From Mesorhizobium sp. (lineage in GTDB: Bacteria > Pseudomonadota > Alphaproteobacteria > Rhizobiales > Rhizobiaceae), in NCBI RefSeq assembly GCF_016793485.1, contig NZ_JAEULZ010000051.1, positions 35,375-99,374 on the forward strand: a stretch of 64,000 bases of DNA, read 5' to 3'. Below, in pieces: positions 27,165-37,327 of this stretch. The number at the start of each line of letters is the position of its first letter. Within the stretch, counting starts at the first letter, position 1. The notes under the pieces were generated by a model. The model saw only the letters and a program-made list of their open reading frames with translations, searched no databases and was not told the origin of the DNA. A program made the translations under genes and the position numbers.

Positions 27165-27626
27165 TCAGCTCACACGCTGCATGACGGACAGCGGGCTTGT
27201 CGGCGTGGCGCCGGTCGCCGACATGGCATAGGAGCGGGTCAATTCAACCGACGGCGTCGAAATCCGGGTCATGACCGCACCCTTGAAGGTGTCGACGACA
27301 TAGGCGAGCGGGATCATATTGTCGCCGGGAGCTTGCCTGTTCGAAGCGACGGCATAGCCCCATCCGCGCAGCGATTCTTCGAGCGCCAGGCCGAAGGCGG
27401 AATCGTCGGGTTTGATGACGATCGTGCCGGTGCCCGGGCCGACATGCTCGGCGAGCTTGGCGACCATGTCGTCGGCGACGGCCGAGGCCGCGGCCGGCGA
27501 GAGATTGGCGGCATCGGCACTCACGGTCGGCGTGAAATATCCCCCGCCCGTGGTGGTGCATGCGCTCGTTGCGGCTGTGAGAACGACGAGTGCCAGAACA
27601 CGGGAAAGTCGGTGGATGGCGCGCAT
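27165..27626 (-). CDS. trbH: Conjugal transfer lipoprotein TrbH
   Basis: The 153-residue product has a lipoprotein signal (LVVLTAATSAC, lipidated Cys23). A TrbH domain follows (VADDMVAKLAEHVGPGTGTI and LEESLRGWGYAVASNRQAPG). In IncP and rhizobial systems TrbH is a small outer-envelope lipoprotein supporting the core complex. I chose ATG 27626, two bases downstream of the trbG stop; the frame is open further up inside trbG. Confidence 0.85.
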   Translation of the reverse strand: MRAIHRLSRVLALVVLTAATSACTTTGGGYFTPTVSADAANLSPAAASAVADDMVAKLAEHVGPGTGTIVIKPDDSAFGLALEESLRGWGYAVASNRQAPGDNMIPLAYVVDTFKGAVMTRISTPSVELTRSYAMSATGATPTSPLSVMQRVS

Positions 27627-27628
27627 GG

Positions 27629-28468
27629 TCAGCCCTTCCTCGAAATGGTGATCTTCTGCTGGCGGGAGCCGACGCCGGAAAGCAGCACGGCGCGATCGAA
27701 CACATAGTCGACAATCATCATCGTGCCGTTGAGCCGGTAGTTGACGATGCGGTTTTCGCCGCCTGAGACGACGAATAGCACCGGAGCATCGCCGCTCATC
27801 ATCTGGCCGGGGAACTGGATGTAGGTCTTGACGCCGTCGGTGTAGACGCGGGTCGGGCGCCAACGGGCTTGCCCGCTGATAGCGAAATTGAAGTTCAGAT
27901 TTTCGGCCCGGATGCCGGCGCCGGGAATGATGCTCGCTTCGACGCGCGCGTTGAGCGCATCGAACTTGGCCTGCACGTCTTCGGGATACTCGAAGGCAAC
28001 GCGGGCCATGTAGTCGCGATGATGTGACCTGAGCCGGATATGGTAGGTGCGCCGCGATGTCGTCACCACCATGGAGGTCTCGAGCCCGGGTTCCGAAGGC
28101 TTGACGATCAGGTGGATTTTCTGGCCTTCGGCCGAGCCCGAGGTTGCCGGCTCGACCTTCCAGCGAACCGTGTCGCCCACCAGCACGTCACGCACGGCTT
28201 CACCGGCCTGCAGTTCGATTTCGCAGAGCTGGAGGGGCGAGCAAACGACGGACGGCTGCGTTTGGCCGTAGAGGTAAATGACCTTGCCATCTGGCCCGCG
28301 CGTCATCACCGCGGCCGTGCCCTGCCATTGGGTGGAAAGTCCGGTTCCCCGCACCTCGTTGCTGCTGAGGCCCTGCTGATCGGCCGCAACCGCGACATTG
28401 AGGGCGAACGTGCCCAGCAACAGGGTTGCCGCACACACGTCCGCGTGCATTTTCTTTTGGTTGAACAT
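27629..28468 (-). CDS. trbG: P-type conjugative transfer protein TrbG (VirB9-like)
   Basis: The 279-residue periplasmic protein has a signal peptide ending near VAVAAD and the VirB9/TrbG fold. Landmarks are [38 protein letters not shown] and [20 protein letters not shown]. It forms the outer-membrane part of the transfer channel with TrbH and TrbI. ATG 28468 is chosen as the start of the signal peptide. Confidence 0.9.
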   Translation of the reverse strand: MFNQKKMHADVCAATLLLGTFALNVAVAADQQGLSSNEVRGTGLSTQWQGTAAVMTRGPDGKVIYLYGQTQPSVVCSPLQLCEIELQAGEAVRDVLVGDTVRWKVEPATSGSAEGQKIHLIVKPSEPGLETSMVVTTSRRTYHIRLRSHHRDYMARVAFEYPEDVQAKFDALNARVEASIIPGAGIRAENLNFNFAISGQARWRPTRVYTDGVKTYIQFPGQMMSGDAPVLFVVSGGENRIVNYRLNGTMMIVDYVFDRAVLLSGVGSRQQKITISRKG

Positions 28469-28491
28469 TACTCTGACTCCGCGAGCGTTTC

Positions 28492-29154
28492 TCAAAGCTG
28501 GGCCGTCCAATCGAAATCCTTGAGGTAGAGGCCGATCGGGTTCAGACGAATGACCGCCTCGTCCTGGGGCGGCGAAAGATTCACGGTGGCGATGCCGCGA
28601 AAGCGGCGGGTGCGTAGTTCCTTGCCCGCGCGGTCGCGCTCGATCTCGCTCCAGTCGACCTGGTAGCTCTGGTTCGAGAGGGCGACGACGTTGTTGACCT
28701 CGATCGAGACCGTCATGGTGCGGGCGCGATCGAAAGGCGAATTGTTGCGGAACCAGTTGTTGACCTTCTCGGTCGCCGGGTCCTGCTGCTTCAGCATCGC
28801 GTAGGTGCGGTCGATATAACCCTTCTGCACGGTGGCATCCGGGGTGATCGATCGGAAGTTCGACACCCATGCACCGAGCATCGAGCGCACAACGCGCTCG
28901 TCGGCATATTCGATCTGCGCGGGGAAGCCGGCCAGGACCGCTGCCCCGAGCTTGTCGACCTCGACCACATAGGGAACGAGCTTGACTTGTGTCGACTGAT
29001 AGAGGGCATAGCCGAACCCGATCACCGCCATGCTCATCGAAAGCAGGCCGACGGTGCGCCAGGCCGAGGCCGCGCGCATGTAGCTGCCGTAGCGCTCGTT
29101 CCACTCGTAGCGGGCAGCCAGATACGGATTGTCGGGATATTTTCGCTTCGCCAT
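28492..29154 (-). CDS. trbF: Conjugal transfer protein TrbF (VirB8-like)
   Basis: The 220-residue protein begins with the TrbF signature [21 protein letters not shown] membrane helix ([20 protein letters not shown]) and a periplasmic NTF2-like VirB8 domain follow ([20 protein letters not shown]). It nucleates assembly of the transfer apparatus at the inner membrane. It is separated from trbG by 23 bp and from trbL by 33 bp. Confidence 0.92.
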   Translation of the reverse strand: MAKRKYPDNPYLAARYEWNERYGSYMRAASAWRTVGLLSMSMAVIGFGYALYQSTQVKLVPYVVEVDKLGAAVLAGFPAQIEYADERVVRSMLGAWVSNFRSITPDATVQKGYIDRTYAMLKQQDPATEKVNNWFRNNSPFDRARTMTVSIEVNNVVALSNQSYQVDWSEIERDRAGKELRTRRFRGIATVNLSPPQDEAVIRLNPIGLYLKDFDWTAQL

Positions 29155-29187
29155 CTAGCCTCGCCTGATCGATACGGCCGGCCGACC

Positions 29188-30363
29188 TCACGAGTCGGCG
29201 TCCATCTTTGTGTTTGAACTTCTCGAGCTGGTGCCCGGATTGCTGCCTTGCCGCAGCTTTTCGTTGGCGAGGCCGAGGGTCGAACCCATCTTGGCACCAG
29301 GGATACCCATCAGCTTGTCGGTCGCCGCCGAGCCGACCGCGCCACCCGCGGCTTTCAACCCGGCCATTGCGGCCGCGCCACGCGATGCGCCGGCTTGCGA
29401 TGCCGCCGAGGCGGCAGCCATGCCACCTTTGACGACGCCGGCGCCGCCGGCTGCCATGCCAGCACCGACCGCCGCAAAGCCGGCAACCTGGCCACCGCTG
29501 CGGATGGCTTCCATGCCATTGCCGACGGAAACGCCTTGGACGACGCCCTGAATGATGTTCGGCACGTACATGGAGATCATGAAGACGACGACCGAAATAC
29601 CCGCGATCGTCAGGGTAGTGAGGAATTGATCGTCGGAAGCCGTATCATTCGAAAGGCCGATCAGCACCTCGGAGCCGATGCGCGCGATCATCACGAGGCC
29701 CATCAGCTTCATGCCGACTGAGAAGGCGTAAACGAGGTAGCGGACCGCGAAATCCTTGGTAAAGGACGAGCCGCCAAGGCCAAGCATGATCATGCCAGCG
29801 AGCAGACCAACATACATTTCGACCAGCACGGCCACGAAGATCGCCGCTACGAGGGCAAAGCAGATGACAACGACGATCATCGCGAAGACCGAGGCCATGG
29901 CGAGGGCATTGTCCTCCCAAAGGCCGAACCGGGCGTTTTCTGAGAGTTCGGATGCCACTTTGACGCCGGCATTGAAGACGTCGGCCGGCGAAGCCGACCC
30001 GCCATCCGCGCCGAGCTGAAACAGGCTATCGACAACCGACTTGGCCAAGTCCGGACCCTGCTGCAGAACAAAGAGGAAGAAGCCGATGAAGAGGATTCTC
30101 CGCACAAGCTCTGCAAACCATGTGTCAAGCGACGGAGCCTGGATCGCGAGCCAGATCGCCGCGATACCCACTTCGATGCCGGCCAGTATCCAGAACAGCG
30201 AGGTTGCCGCATTGATGACGGTGTCCTGCCAGCCCTGCGCTGCGCTGGCGACCTGGTTTTCGAGATCGGTCAGGATCGAACCGTCCTGCGCAAAGGCCGG
30301 ATCGACGATGGCAAGCCCGGCGATCATCAGCCCAGCCAATCTCAAAAGCATCGAAGCGCGCAT
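29188..30363 (-). CDS. trbL: P-type conjugative transfer protein TrbL (VirB6-like)
   Basis: The 391-residue protein has a signal-like N-terminus, at least six membrane helices ([60 protein letters not shown]) and an Ala/Gly-rich C-terminal tail. This matches TrbL/VirB6, the polytopic channel component. It is followed by trbF and preceded by trbK at 3 bp. Confidence 0.9.
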   Translation of the reverse strand: MRASMLLRLAGLMIAGLAIVDPAFAQDGSILTDLENQVASAAQGWQDTVINAATSLFWILAGIEVGIAAIWLAIQAPSLDTWFAELVRRILFIGFFLFVLQQGPDLAKSVVDSLFQLGADGGSASPADVFNAGVKVASELSENARFGLWEDNALAMASVFAMIVVVICFALVAAIFVAVLVEMYVGLLAGMIMLGLGGSSFTKDFAVRYLVYAFSVGMKLMGLVMIARIGSEVLIGLSNDTASDDQFLTTLTIAGISVVVFMISMYVPNIIQGVVQGVSVGNGMEAIRSGGQVAGFAAVGAGMAAGGAGVVKGGMAAASAASQAGASRGAAAMAGLKAAGGAVGSAATDKLMGIPGAKMGSTLGLANEKLRQGSNPGTSSRSSNTKMDADS

Positions 30364-30366
30364 GAC

Positions 30367-30627
30367 TCAGTTGTCGCCCCAGCGGGGCGCCATCTGCTGG
30401 CCTCCCGACGTGGGGTAGTCGTCGGGATTGGCGTTGAAAAAGTCCTTTGCCCGCTCGGCGGCTGCCTCGCGTCCCGCCGCTTCTTGCTCGGCTAGTTCGA
30501 CCTGGCGCTGGAGGAGCGCCTTCACTTCCGGATCGGTGTTCGGGATGAACACATAGGACGCCGCGCCGCCTGCAAGGGCGGCAACGATCGCGATCACGAC
30601 GACGATGGGGAGTTTGAGCGTTGCCAT
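30367..30627 (-). CDS. trbK: Putative entry exclusion protein TrbK
   Basis: The 86-residue product has one N-terminal helix (LPIVVVIAIVAALAGGAASY) and a charged coiled region with TDPEVKALLQRQVELAEQEA. It ends in a GGQQMAPRW motif also seen at the end of TrbJ. Its place between trbJ and trbL matches TrbK of rhizobial plasmids. It lacks the lipobox cysteine of IncP TrbK, so it belongs to the alternative TrbK group. Confidence 0.8.
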   Translation of the reverse strand: MATLKLPIVVVIAIVAALAGGAASYVFIPNTDPEVKALLQRQVELAEQEAAGREAAAERAKDFFNANPDDYPTSGGQQMAPRWGDN

Positions 30628-30631
30628 GGGG

Positions 30632-31420
30632 TCACCACCGAGGCTGCATTTGTTGGCCGCCGGAGGTGGACGGAGCGGTAGAGCCGAAAAATGCGTCGCG
30701 GCGAGCCTGAGCGAGATCCTTTTCAGCCTGCTCCGACTGATACCAGGTGCCCATCATGGTCATCTGCTGAGAAATGAGGCCGCGAAGCTTTTGCATCTGC
30801 TCGACCTGTTGGGTCGCGATCTGATGCCCGACCTGCAAGGCCTTCATCTGGCCATCAGCCGACTCTGATTGGGAGCGTAGTTGCGCCATGGTGGATTCTT
30901 CGGTCGAGAATTGATCGGCCGTGAGTCCGGCGGCCGCGAGCGTGCCGCCGATTGTGTCGCGATTGGTGTCCGACCAGGACTGATAGGTGGACGAAAAGTC
31001 CTGCCCGTTCGGAAGACCGCCCTGGAAATCGGCATAGCTGTCGAAACGCTGCTTGAGCACATCGTCGAGGTTTCCCATCGAGAAGGCCATGCCCTGCCCC
31101 TGCTGCACGATACCTTGCAGGTTGGCGAGGTCCTGTTGAGCTTGCCCCCACACGTGATCGGGAAGCTGCAAGGTGTTCTGCAGCATGTTCTCGTAGGTGC
31201 GGATCTGGTTGGCGATCTGCTCAACCTGGTTGGAGATCTGCGTTACCTGATTTGCGATCTGCTCGGCGTTCTGCCCGCCGAGCGCGATCAATTCCCCATT
31301 ATTGAGGATCTGCGTGAACTCGGTCGCGCCGGTGAGCGCCCCGCTGGCTTGGGCCGGCGCGGCAAGGCTGACAGCGATCAGGACGCTTGCGAGCGAACTA
31401 CGCAAGAAGAGCTTCGGCAT
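30632..31420 (-). CDS. trbJ: P-type conjugative transfer protein TrbJ (VirB5-like)
   Basis: The 262-residue exported protein has a signal peptide ending APAQA and a long helical region rich in Gln/Asn (EQIANQVTQISNQVEQIANQ, MLQNTLQLPDHVWGQAQQDL), as in TrbJ. It ends STSGGQQMQPRW, nearly the same tail as TrbK. TrbJ is a minor pilus-tip or periplasmic component. Its start lies inside the end of trbE (23-bp overlap). Confidence 0.9.
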   Translation of the reverse strand: MPKLFLRSSLASVLIAVSLAAPAQASGALTGATEFTQILNNGELIALGGQNAEQIANQVTQISNQVEQIANQIRTYENMLQNTLQLPDHVWGQAQQDLANLQGIVQQGQGMAFSMGNLDDVLKQRFDSYADFQGGLPNGQDFSSTYQSWSDTNRDTIGGTLAAAGLTADQFSTEESTMAQLRSQSESADGQMKALQVGHQIATQQVEQMQKLRGLISQQMTMMGTWYQSEQAEKDLAQARRDAFFGSTAPSTSGGQQMQPRW

Positions 31421-33833
31421 TTTCGATACCTCTTTGCTTGAGCCAGTGGACGGGCCATTCGTCGCCGTGGTGGGCGCGCAGCTCATCGATGCGCTTGATG
31501 TCGTCCTTTCCGGACGCGCCGACGAAAGACAGGGTGATCGGCCCGAGGGCCATGTCGAAAAGACGCCGCCCGTCAGGCGACGCGACGTAGTATTCGCGCT
31601 TGGGCAGAGCGGTTGCGACGATCTCGATTTGCCGCTCATTAAAGCCGATGCGCTCATAGAACTCGCGCGTGCCGCTTTCGCGCGCCGCGCCGTTCGGCAG
31701 GCAAATCTTGGTCGGGCAGCTTTCCTTGAGCACGTCGATGATGCCGGACTTTTCCGCGTCGGAAATCGACTGCGTTGCCAGAACGACGGCGCAATTTGCC
31801 TTGCGCAGCACCTTCAGCCATTCGCGGATCTTCTCGCGGAAGGCTGGATGGCCGAGCATCAGCCAGGCCTCATCGAGGATGATGAGGCTGGGGGCGCCGG
31901 TCAGGCGCTTTTCGATGCGACGGAACAGGTAGAGCAGGACCGGCACGAGATTGCGGTCGCCGAGGTTCATCAGTTCCTCGATCTCGAATGTCTGGAAATC
32001 CGAGAGAGTCAGGCCATCCTCCTCGGCATCAAGCAGATGCCCCATGGGACCGTCGACGGTGTAATGGCGCAGCGCGTCCTTGATCTCCCGCATCTGCACG
32101 CCCGACACGAAATCGGAGAGCGACCGGCGGGACGATGCGGCCATGAGCTCGATTTGCTTGGCGATCGCATTGCGATGGTCGGGCGTCACCTTCACACCCT
32201 GCAGCTCGACAAGTGTTTCCAGCCATCCGGCCGCCCAGGCCTTGTCGCCATCGTCGTCCAGTTGGGAAAGCGGGCAGAAGGTCAGCGTCTCCCCTGCCCC
32301 GACATCGTAGTGATCGCCGCCAACCGCCACTGTCAGCGGGTACATCGACTTGCCCTTGTCGAAGGCGAAGAGCTGCGCTCGGCCGTAACGGCGGAACTGT
32401 GCCGCGATCAGCGCCAGAAGCGTCGACTTGCCCGATCCGGTCGGACCGAAGATCAGGGTATGGCCCACGTCGCCCGAATGCAGGTTCAGGCGGAACGGCG
32501 ATGATCCGCTTGCGACCTGCATCAGCGGCGGTGAGCCGTCGGGATAGAACGGGCACGGTGCAACCGGTGAACCCGACCAGACCGAGTTGAGCGGCACCAG
32601 ATCGGCAAGGTTGCGGGTATTGACCAGCGGTTCGCGGATGTTGGCGTACCAGTTGCCGGGAAGGCTCCCGAGAAAAGCCTCGGTGGCGTTCAGCGTTTCG
32701 ATGCGCGCGGCAAAGCCTTCGGCCTGGATCAGCCGGCGCACGCCTTCGGTCTTTTCGCGAAGACGCGCCTCGTCGTCATCGAACATGACGATGACTGGCG
32801 TATAGTAGCCGTAGGCGACGAGCTGTGAATTGGCCTCGGCAATGGCGTCCTCGGTTTCCGCCACCATCATTGCCGCGTCCTGGTCGATCGCGCCGCTGTT
32901 TGTCTGGAACAGCTGGTCCATGAATGGCCGCACCTTTTGCAGCCACTTCTTGCGCGTGCGCTCGAGCCTTTGGCGGGCCTCTACGGAATCGAGAAAAACG
33001 AAGCGGCTCGACCAGCGATAGGTGAGCGGCATCAGGTCCAGAGAATTGAGAATGCCCGGCCAGCTCTCGGCCGGAAAACCGTCGATTGCCACGACTGCCA
33101 GATAACGGTTGTCGACCAGCGGCGAGAGACCGTGATGGAATTCGGCCGTGACGACGAAATCGAGATACATCGGAATGTCGGGCAGGCGGACCGGATGGTT
33201 CTCGCCCACGATGCAGAAGCGGGCGAACTGCAGCAGATCGTCATATTTGGCGATACGGGTTCTGCCGCGTTCCGCGGTCTCCTGTGTGACCATGCGGCGG
33301 ATCGAGACGACGTTTCCCATGTATTGCTCGAATTCGCGGATCGAACGCCGGAAGTGATCGAGCGCGCGATCGGCAAAGGTGGTCGCGCGGGACTCATCGT
33401 CGGAATAGACATATTTGACGAGGCCGGACTTGCGTTTCTCCGGTTCGCGATAGGTCAGGATGATGGCGTGCTGGCTCTCATAGTGCCCGTCCGCCGCCTC
33501 GAAACGCTTGCGCCGTTCCTCATCGATCAGCGCGCTCACCTTGTCGGGGAAGTGGCAGTTGTCCCGTGCGGGATAGGCCGTCGCCGGCACACGCACGGCC
33601 TCGACCTGGATCATCCAGCCCGATCCGAGGCGGGCGAGAATGGAATTGATCTGGCGGCTGACCTCGTTGCGCTCGAAATCGGTCGAGCTTTCGCTATCGG
33701 GACCGGCGAAATACCAGCCGGCCATGAGGCTCCCGTCCTTGAGCAAGAGGGTTCCGTTGTCGATCAGGGCCGCATAGGGCAGCAGATCGGAGAAGGACGG
33801 GCCGGAATGGCGAAATCTCTTGAGTGCAACCAT
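31398..33833 (-). CDS. trbE: Conjugal transfer ATPase TrbE (VirB4-like)
   Basis: The 811-residue cytoplasmic ATPase has the CagE/TrbE/VirB N-terminal domain (SFSDLLPYAALIDNGTLLLK), Walker A GPTGSGKSTL (Lys469) and Walker B LIILDEAWLML near residue 655. ATQSISDAEKSG and the TrbE-type C-terminus follow. It energises pilus assembly and DNA transfer. The gene is full length and ends inside trbJ. Confidence 0.93.
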   Translation of the reverse strand: MVALKRFRHSGPSFSDLLPYAALIDNGTLLLKDGSLMAGWYFAGPDSESSTDFERNEVSRQINSILARLGSGWMIQVEAVRVPATAYPARDNCHFPDKVSALIDEERRKRFEAADGHYESQHAIILTYREPEKRKSGLVKYVYSDDESRATTFADRALDHFRRSIREFEQYMGNVVSIRRMVTQETAERGRTRIAKYDDLLQFARFCIVGENHPVRLPDIPMYLDFVVTAEFHHGLSPLVDNRYLAVVAIDGFPAESWPGILNSLDLMPLTYRWSSRFVFLDSVEARQRLERTRKKWLQKVRPFMDQLFQTNSGAIDQDAAMMVAETEDAIAEANSQLVAYGYYTPVIVMFDDDEARLREKTEGVRRLIQAEGFAARIETLNATEAFLGSLPGNWYANIREPLVNTRNLADLVPLNSVWSGSPVAPCPFYPDGSPPLMQVASGSSPFRLNLHSGDVGHTLIFGPTGSGKSTLLALIAAQFRRYGRAQLFAFDKGKSMYPLTVAVGGDHYDVGAGETLTFCPLSQLDDDGDKAWAAGWLETLVELQGVKVTPDHRNAIAKQIELMAASSRRSLSDFVSGVQMREIKDALRHYTVDGPMGHLLDAEEDGLTLSDFQTFEIEELMNLGDRNLVPVLLYLFRRIEKRLTGAPSLIILDEAWLMLGHPAFREKIREWLKVLRKANCAVVLATQSISDAEKSGIIDVLKESCPTKICLPNGAARESGTREFYERIGFNERQIEIVATALPKREYYVASPDGRRLFDMALGPITLSFVGASGKDDIKRIDELRAHHGDEWPVHWLKQRGIENAEALLA

Positions 33834-33836
33834 AAG

Positions 33837-34136
33837 TCAGAAAGTCCGCCAGGGCGTGGAAGTCGGCCGGTAGTAGGACCGGTATCTGATGTGGCGAAGG
33901 TAGACGCGGCGCATCAGCGGATCGGCTTTCGCCATCATGCGCAGGAGCCCGACGACCACGATCCAGATGACCGTGCCGAGCAGCGCCGATACGGTCGTCA
34001 GGATGACGAAGACGAGAACGACCGCGGCGAGCCCGGTCAGAAGCACGAGCTCACGGTCAGCGCCAAAGAGCAGCGTCGGACGCGAAAGGGCGCGGTGTAT
34101 CCGCGCCGTCGCCAGCCGGCTTTCCCTTTCAGCCAT
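33837..34136 (-). CDS. trbD: Conjugal transfer protein TrbD (VirB3-like)
   Basis: The 99-residue membrane protein begins with the TrbD pattern [20 protein letters not shown] and has two adjacent hydrophobic helices, ending [20 protein letters not shown]. It overlaps trbC by 8 bp and precedes trbE by 3 bp, the standard order. Confidence 0.9.
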   Translation of the reverse strand: MAERESRLATARIHRALSRPTLLFGADRELVLLTGLAAVVLVFVILTTVSALLGTVIWIVVVGLLRMMAKADPLMRRVYLRHIRYRSYYRPTSTPWRTF

Positions 34137-34497
34137 GCGGGACGACTGCCAGCGTTTGTCCGTGCACCTCCCGCGGCGTGCCGATGGACGAGCCGCTGGA
34201 GCCGAAGAGACCGACGATCTGCGTTGCGCCGAGCAGGATGCCGGCGACGAGCACGATGTAGCAAAGCCGGCGGGCGAAATCGTTCAACTCGCCGCCGAAG
34301 ATCAACATGCCGCCGGCAATGGCGACCGCGGCGAGCGCGATGGCGCCAGCGACCGGGCCGGTGATGGATTCCTGAATCTGTTCCAGGGGCCCTTCCCAGG
34401 GCAGGCCGCCGCCTCCGCTGGCGAGCGCCGGTTCGATCATGACGAGCGATGCGGCCGCGAGGCCGAGGAGGAGCGTGAAAGCCTTCTTAGACGACAT
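34129..34497 (-). CDS. trbC: Conjugal transfer pilin TrbC (VirB2-like)
   Basis: The 122-residue prepilin has a signal peptide ([18 protein letters not shown]) and two hydrophobic segments separated by a short loop ([40 protein letters not shown]). TrbC is processed into the cyclic pilin of the conjugative pilus. It overlaps the trbB end by 11 bp. Confidence 0.9.
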   Translation of the reverse strand: MSSKKAFTLLLGLAAASLVMIEPALASGGGGLPWEGPLEQIQESITGPVAGAIALAAVAIAGGMLIFGGELNDFARRLCYIVLVAGILLGATQIVGLFGSSGSSIGTPREVHGQTLAVVPHG

Positions 34498-35470
34498 GAA
34501 GATTTCTTCCCTGGATGGATTCGGGTTTTGACTCGCCGACCGGCGTGGTGAGGTATCGCCCGTCGCGAAAGCCTTCGACCCTCAGGATTTCGCGAACGGT
34601 TCGCCCACCGGGCGCGCGTTCGATCGAGACGATCAGGTCGACCGCCTCTCCGATGACTTCCGGCATCGGCTGGGAGCTGACTTCGGCAATGAGCTGTTCA
34701 AGGCGGGTAAGAGCGGCGGCGGCCGAGTTCGAGTGAACCGTCGCGATGCCGCCCGGATGGCCAGTGTTCCACGCCTTCAAGAGCGTGAGGGCCGCGCCGT
34801 CGCGGACTTCGCCCACGATGATGCGGTCCGGACGCAGCCGCATTGTCGACTTCAATAGACGGCCCATATCGACCGTGTCGGTGGTGTGCAGGATCACATG
34901 GTTTTCCGCCGCGCACTGGATCTCGGCGGTGTCTTCGAGGATCACCAACCGATGTTCCGGCGTCGTCTCGACCAGCTCCGCCAGAATTGCATTGGTGAGC
35001 GTGGTCTTGCCTGTCCCTGTGCCGCCAGACACGACGATGTTGAGCCGGTTGACGATCGCATCGCGGATCACATCAACCTGCTCGGGCGTCATGATGCCGT
35101 CGGCGACATACTGATCGAGGCGGATGAGCATCGAGGCGCGCTTGCGGATCGTGAACATCGGCGCGGGCGCGGCCGGTGGCAAAATCCCCTCAAAGCGATG
35201 TCCGCCAAGGGGCAATTCGCCGGAAATAATAGGTCGGTCCTGGTCGACTTCGGTCTTGAGGGCGTGGGCGACCTTGCCGATGACGGTCTCGGCGTCATGG
35301 GAGGCCATCCGCCCCGCCGCCGCTATCCCCTGCCCTACCCGCTCGATGAATAGATTGCCGTCGGGGTTGAGCATGACCTCCACAACGTCGGGGTCATGGA
35401 GCGCCGACGTGACAGCGGCGCCAAGTGCGTCCTGCAGACCGAGGATCAGCCGTCGTTTCGACTCGCTCAT
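34487..35470 (-). CDS. trbB: P-type conjugative transfer ATPase TrbB (VirB11-like)
   Basis: The 327-residue hexameric ATPase has Walker [13 protein letters not shown] (Lys155), Asp-box [27 protein letters not shown] and the His box [15 protein letters not shown] chose ATG 35470 ([10 protein letters not shown]) because the frame above it runs toward traI without homology. It is the first trb gene, 25 bp after traI. Confidence 0.93.
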   Translation of the reverse strand: MSESKRRLILGLQDALGAAVTSALHDPDVVEVMLNPDGNLFIERVGQGIAAAGRMASHDAETVIGKVAHALKTEVDQDRPIISGELPLGGHRFEGILPPAAPAPMFTIRKRASMLIRLDQYVADGIMTPEQVDVIRDAIVNRLNIVVSGGTGTGKTTLTNAILAELVETTPEHRLVILEDTAEIQCAAENHVILHTTDTVDMGRLLKSTMRLRPDRIIVGEVRDGAALTLLKAWNTGHPGGIATVHSNSAAAALTRLEQLIAEVSSQPMPEVIGEAVDLIVSIERAPGGRTVREILRVEGFRDGRYLTTPVGESKPESIQGRNLHVV

Positions 35471-35495
35471 GAACCGCCCCCTGCCCGGCTGCTGG

Positions 35496-36125
35496 TTAGG
35501 CCGCGGCTTCAACAGCGGCCGGGAAGAGGGGGACGTAGCTCGACGGCCGCACCAGCTCGAGACTGGCTTCGTCGGCAGATAAGAGGCCCGCGACAGCAAT
35601 CGTATTGCCAATAGGATGTGGAGACCCTAGCCGCTCCAGTGGCCACTTCGCTCGGCTGAGTATGCGCTCAAACCGAACGTCCGTAACAGTGACGATCCGG
35701 TCGAACCCATTGGCCATCGACCATTCAATGATGCCGGCGAACAAGGTGTGCGTGGCGTCGCGCAGTCCGCTCGCGGAAACGATGTCGCTGCGTTCGGTGT
35801 CGATGCAAAAGCGCGAACTCTCGACAACGCGGCTCGATTGGGGCACGCGAGCAGGGCCAGCCAAGAACGGAAATGTCTGACCGAGCATCGTCGGTCCGGT
35901 GGACGGCAGCAGACGGGCGCAACCGACCACCTGACCATCGTTGGCGACGAGCACAAGATAGGTCGGATCGAGCCGGTCGTACTCGTCCTTTTCCTGGTTG
36001 TGCTCTACGTGGACGTCCCAGTCTAACCTGTGCTTGAAGACCCTTGCGCGCAGTTCGTGCATGCGCTCGAGCAGACGTTGCTCACTACTTGTAGCCCTCG
36101 TACGGCAAATGGCGACGACGCGCAT
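35496..36125 (-). CDS. traI: LuxI-family acyl-homoserine lactone synthase TraI
   Basis: The 209-residue enzyme makes an N-acyl-homoserine lactone from acyl-ACP and S-adenosylmethionine. Conserved positions are visible in MHELRARVFKHRLDWDV (Arg, Phe, Trp), KDEYDRLDPTYLVLVANDGQ (Asp), VVGCARLLPSTGPTML and SSRVVESSRFCID. It heads the trb operon as in Ti plasmids, so conjugation should be density-dependent. A 16-bp palindrome stands 62 bp upstream as a likely regulator site. Confidence 0.92.
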   Translation of the reverse strand: MRVVAICRTRATSSEQRLLERMHELRARVFKHRLDWDVHVEHNQEKDEYDRLDPTYLVLVANDGQVVGCARLLPSTGPTMLGQTFPFLAGPARVPQSSRVVESSRFCIDTERSDIVSASGLRDATHTLFAGIIEWSMANGFDRIVTVTDVRFERILSRAKWPLERLGSPHPIGNTIAVAGLLSADEASLELVRPSSYVPLFPAAVEAAA

Positions 36126-36187
36126 GACCCAATCCTTAACCCGTTGAATTGCGGTCTCTTGAATCCCGTGCGAGGGCGCCCCGCTAG

Positions 36188-36203
36188 CTGTGAAAAGTCA
36201 CAG
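36188..36203. promoter_or_regulatory. Candidate tra/lux box between traI and the luxR gene
   Basis: A perfect palindrome CTGTGA-AAAG-TCACAG lies 62 bp upstream of traI and 74 bp upstream of the divergent luxR frame. Quorum-sensing regulators of the TraR type bind dyads of 18-20 bp at this place. The sequence differs from the classical Ti tra box, so this is a positional and symmetry-based call. Confidence 0.5.
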
Positions 36204-36277
36204 GGGATGGAGGGTCGTCGCCGTGATAGACAGGGGGAGTGCCGAGGGGCCGTTGCCGCATTTATGGCTGAATTGCG

Positions 36278-37039
36278 ATGCAACTCGAAATTGCGACTAC
36301 CCGAATTGAGGACAAAAACACCCGGAGAGGATCGTTGCCGAGCAAAGCCTTCGACCAGTTGCGAGACGCACTAGAAACCGCCCAGGGGATGGCGCCGGTC
36401 AAAGCCGCGGTGAAGGAGTTCGCCGGCCAATTGGGGTTTGACTGGTTCGCCTATCTCTCGGTTTGTGGGCCGGAGATCGACACGTTTTCGACGTACCCGC
36501 GCGCATGGCAAGGCCACTATATCAACAAGAAATACGCGACCATCGATCCCGTCGTGCAGGAAGCCCGTCGTTCCGAGCGCTGCTTTGCATGGTCCGAATG
36601 CGATCTTGCACGGGCATTGTCGCCGGACCAGGTGCGCTTCCTTGGAGAAGCCGGGGATCATGGCATCGCATCGGGGATATCTGTGCCGGTGTCGGCCGGA
36701 TTCGGCAGGACAGTATTGTTCACGCTCGCGTCCTCGAACCGGTGTGACAATTGCCTGGTGGAATGCCCCTTCCTTGCCGCTTCGATTGCATCGCACGTGG
36801 ATGTCTATGCGCGGCGCTGGATGCTTGAGCCAATGCCTGCTATCGCCGTCAAGCTAAGCCCCAGAGAGAGGCTCTGCCTGAGCTGGATGGCTAAAGGCAA
36901 ACGCATGTCCGAAATCGCGCAAATCGTAGGAACCAAGGTCCGGACGGTCGAGTATCACCTGCAAAATGCGCGGCGAAAGCTGGATGCCACCAATGTCACT
37001 CACGCCGTGGCGCTTGCGGTGCGTCAACAGTTGATCTGA
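36278..37039 (+). CDS. traR: LuxR-family quorum-sensing regulator (TraR-like)
   Basis: The 253-residue frame has an autoinducer-binding domain at about 30-180 (FDWFAYLSVCGPEIDTFSTY, NKKYATIDPVVQEARR, GIASGISVPVSAGFGR). A GerE-type helix-turn-helix follows at about 190-250 (LSPRERLCLSWMAKGKRMSE and VRTVEYHLQNARRKL). With acyl-HSL it should activate traI-trb. A TTG at 36335 has GGAGAGG close upstream and would give 234 residues, the length of Ti TraR, so it may be the true start. No traM antiactivator gene is visible nearby. Confidence 0.85.
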   Translation: MQLEIATTRIEDKNTRRGSLPSKAFDQLRDALETAQGMAPVKAAVKEFAGQLGFDWFAYLSVCGPEIDTFSTYPRAWQGHYINKKYATIDPVVQEARRSERCFAWSECDLARALSPDQVRFLGEAGDHGIASGISVPVSAGFGRTVLFTLASSNRCDNCLVECPFLAASIASHVDVYARRWMLEPMPAIAVKLSPRERLCLSWMAKGKRMSEIAQIVGTKVRTVEYHLQNARRKLDATNVTHAVALAVRQQLI

Positions 37040-37327
37040 TCTTGTTCGACCGCGAGAAGGCCGTTCCGCCTCTACCTCGTGTAAGTTGTGGTTGGCGACG
37101 GCAAGAGACTTGTCCGCGATGGCGCCTACTGCCCCTACCCTACCCGGCCTGCCGTTTGAGGCATGTTCGGCTTCGCGTCTTGATCGGCTGGCGCCAGAAG
37201 TGCTCCGGCAGCCCCGCCAAATAGAACGGACCAGGAATACTGTTTTCGGTCAGCCGAAAAAATCGACACGGTCGGCCCTATGCTGACGTGCAGGCCCTTC
37301 TTGTACGCGCACAACAATTGCCGGTGA

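Noticed and set aside
31302-32504. 400-codon plus-strand frame opposite trbE and trbJ
   Set aside because: It is a shadow of trbE; the composition follows the complementary codons and no family is seen.
32937-34364. Long open frame (475 codons) on the plus strand opposite trbE-trbD-trbC
   Set aside because: It is the antisense shadow of well-supported trb genes in GC-rich DNA and has no recognisable domain.
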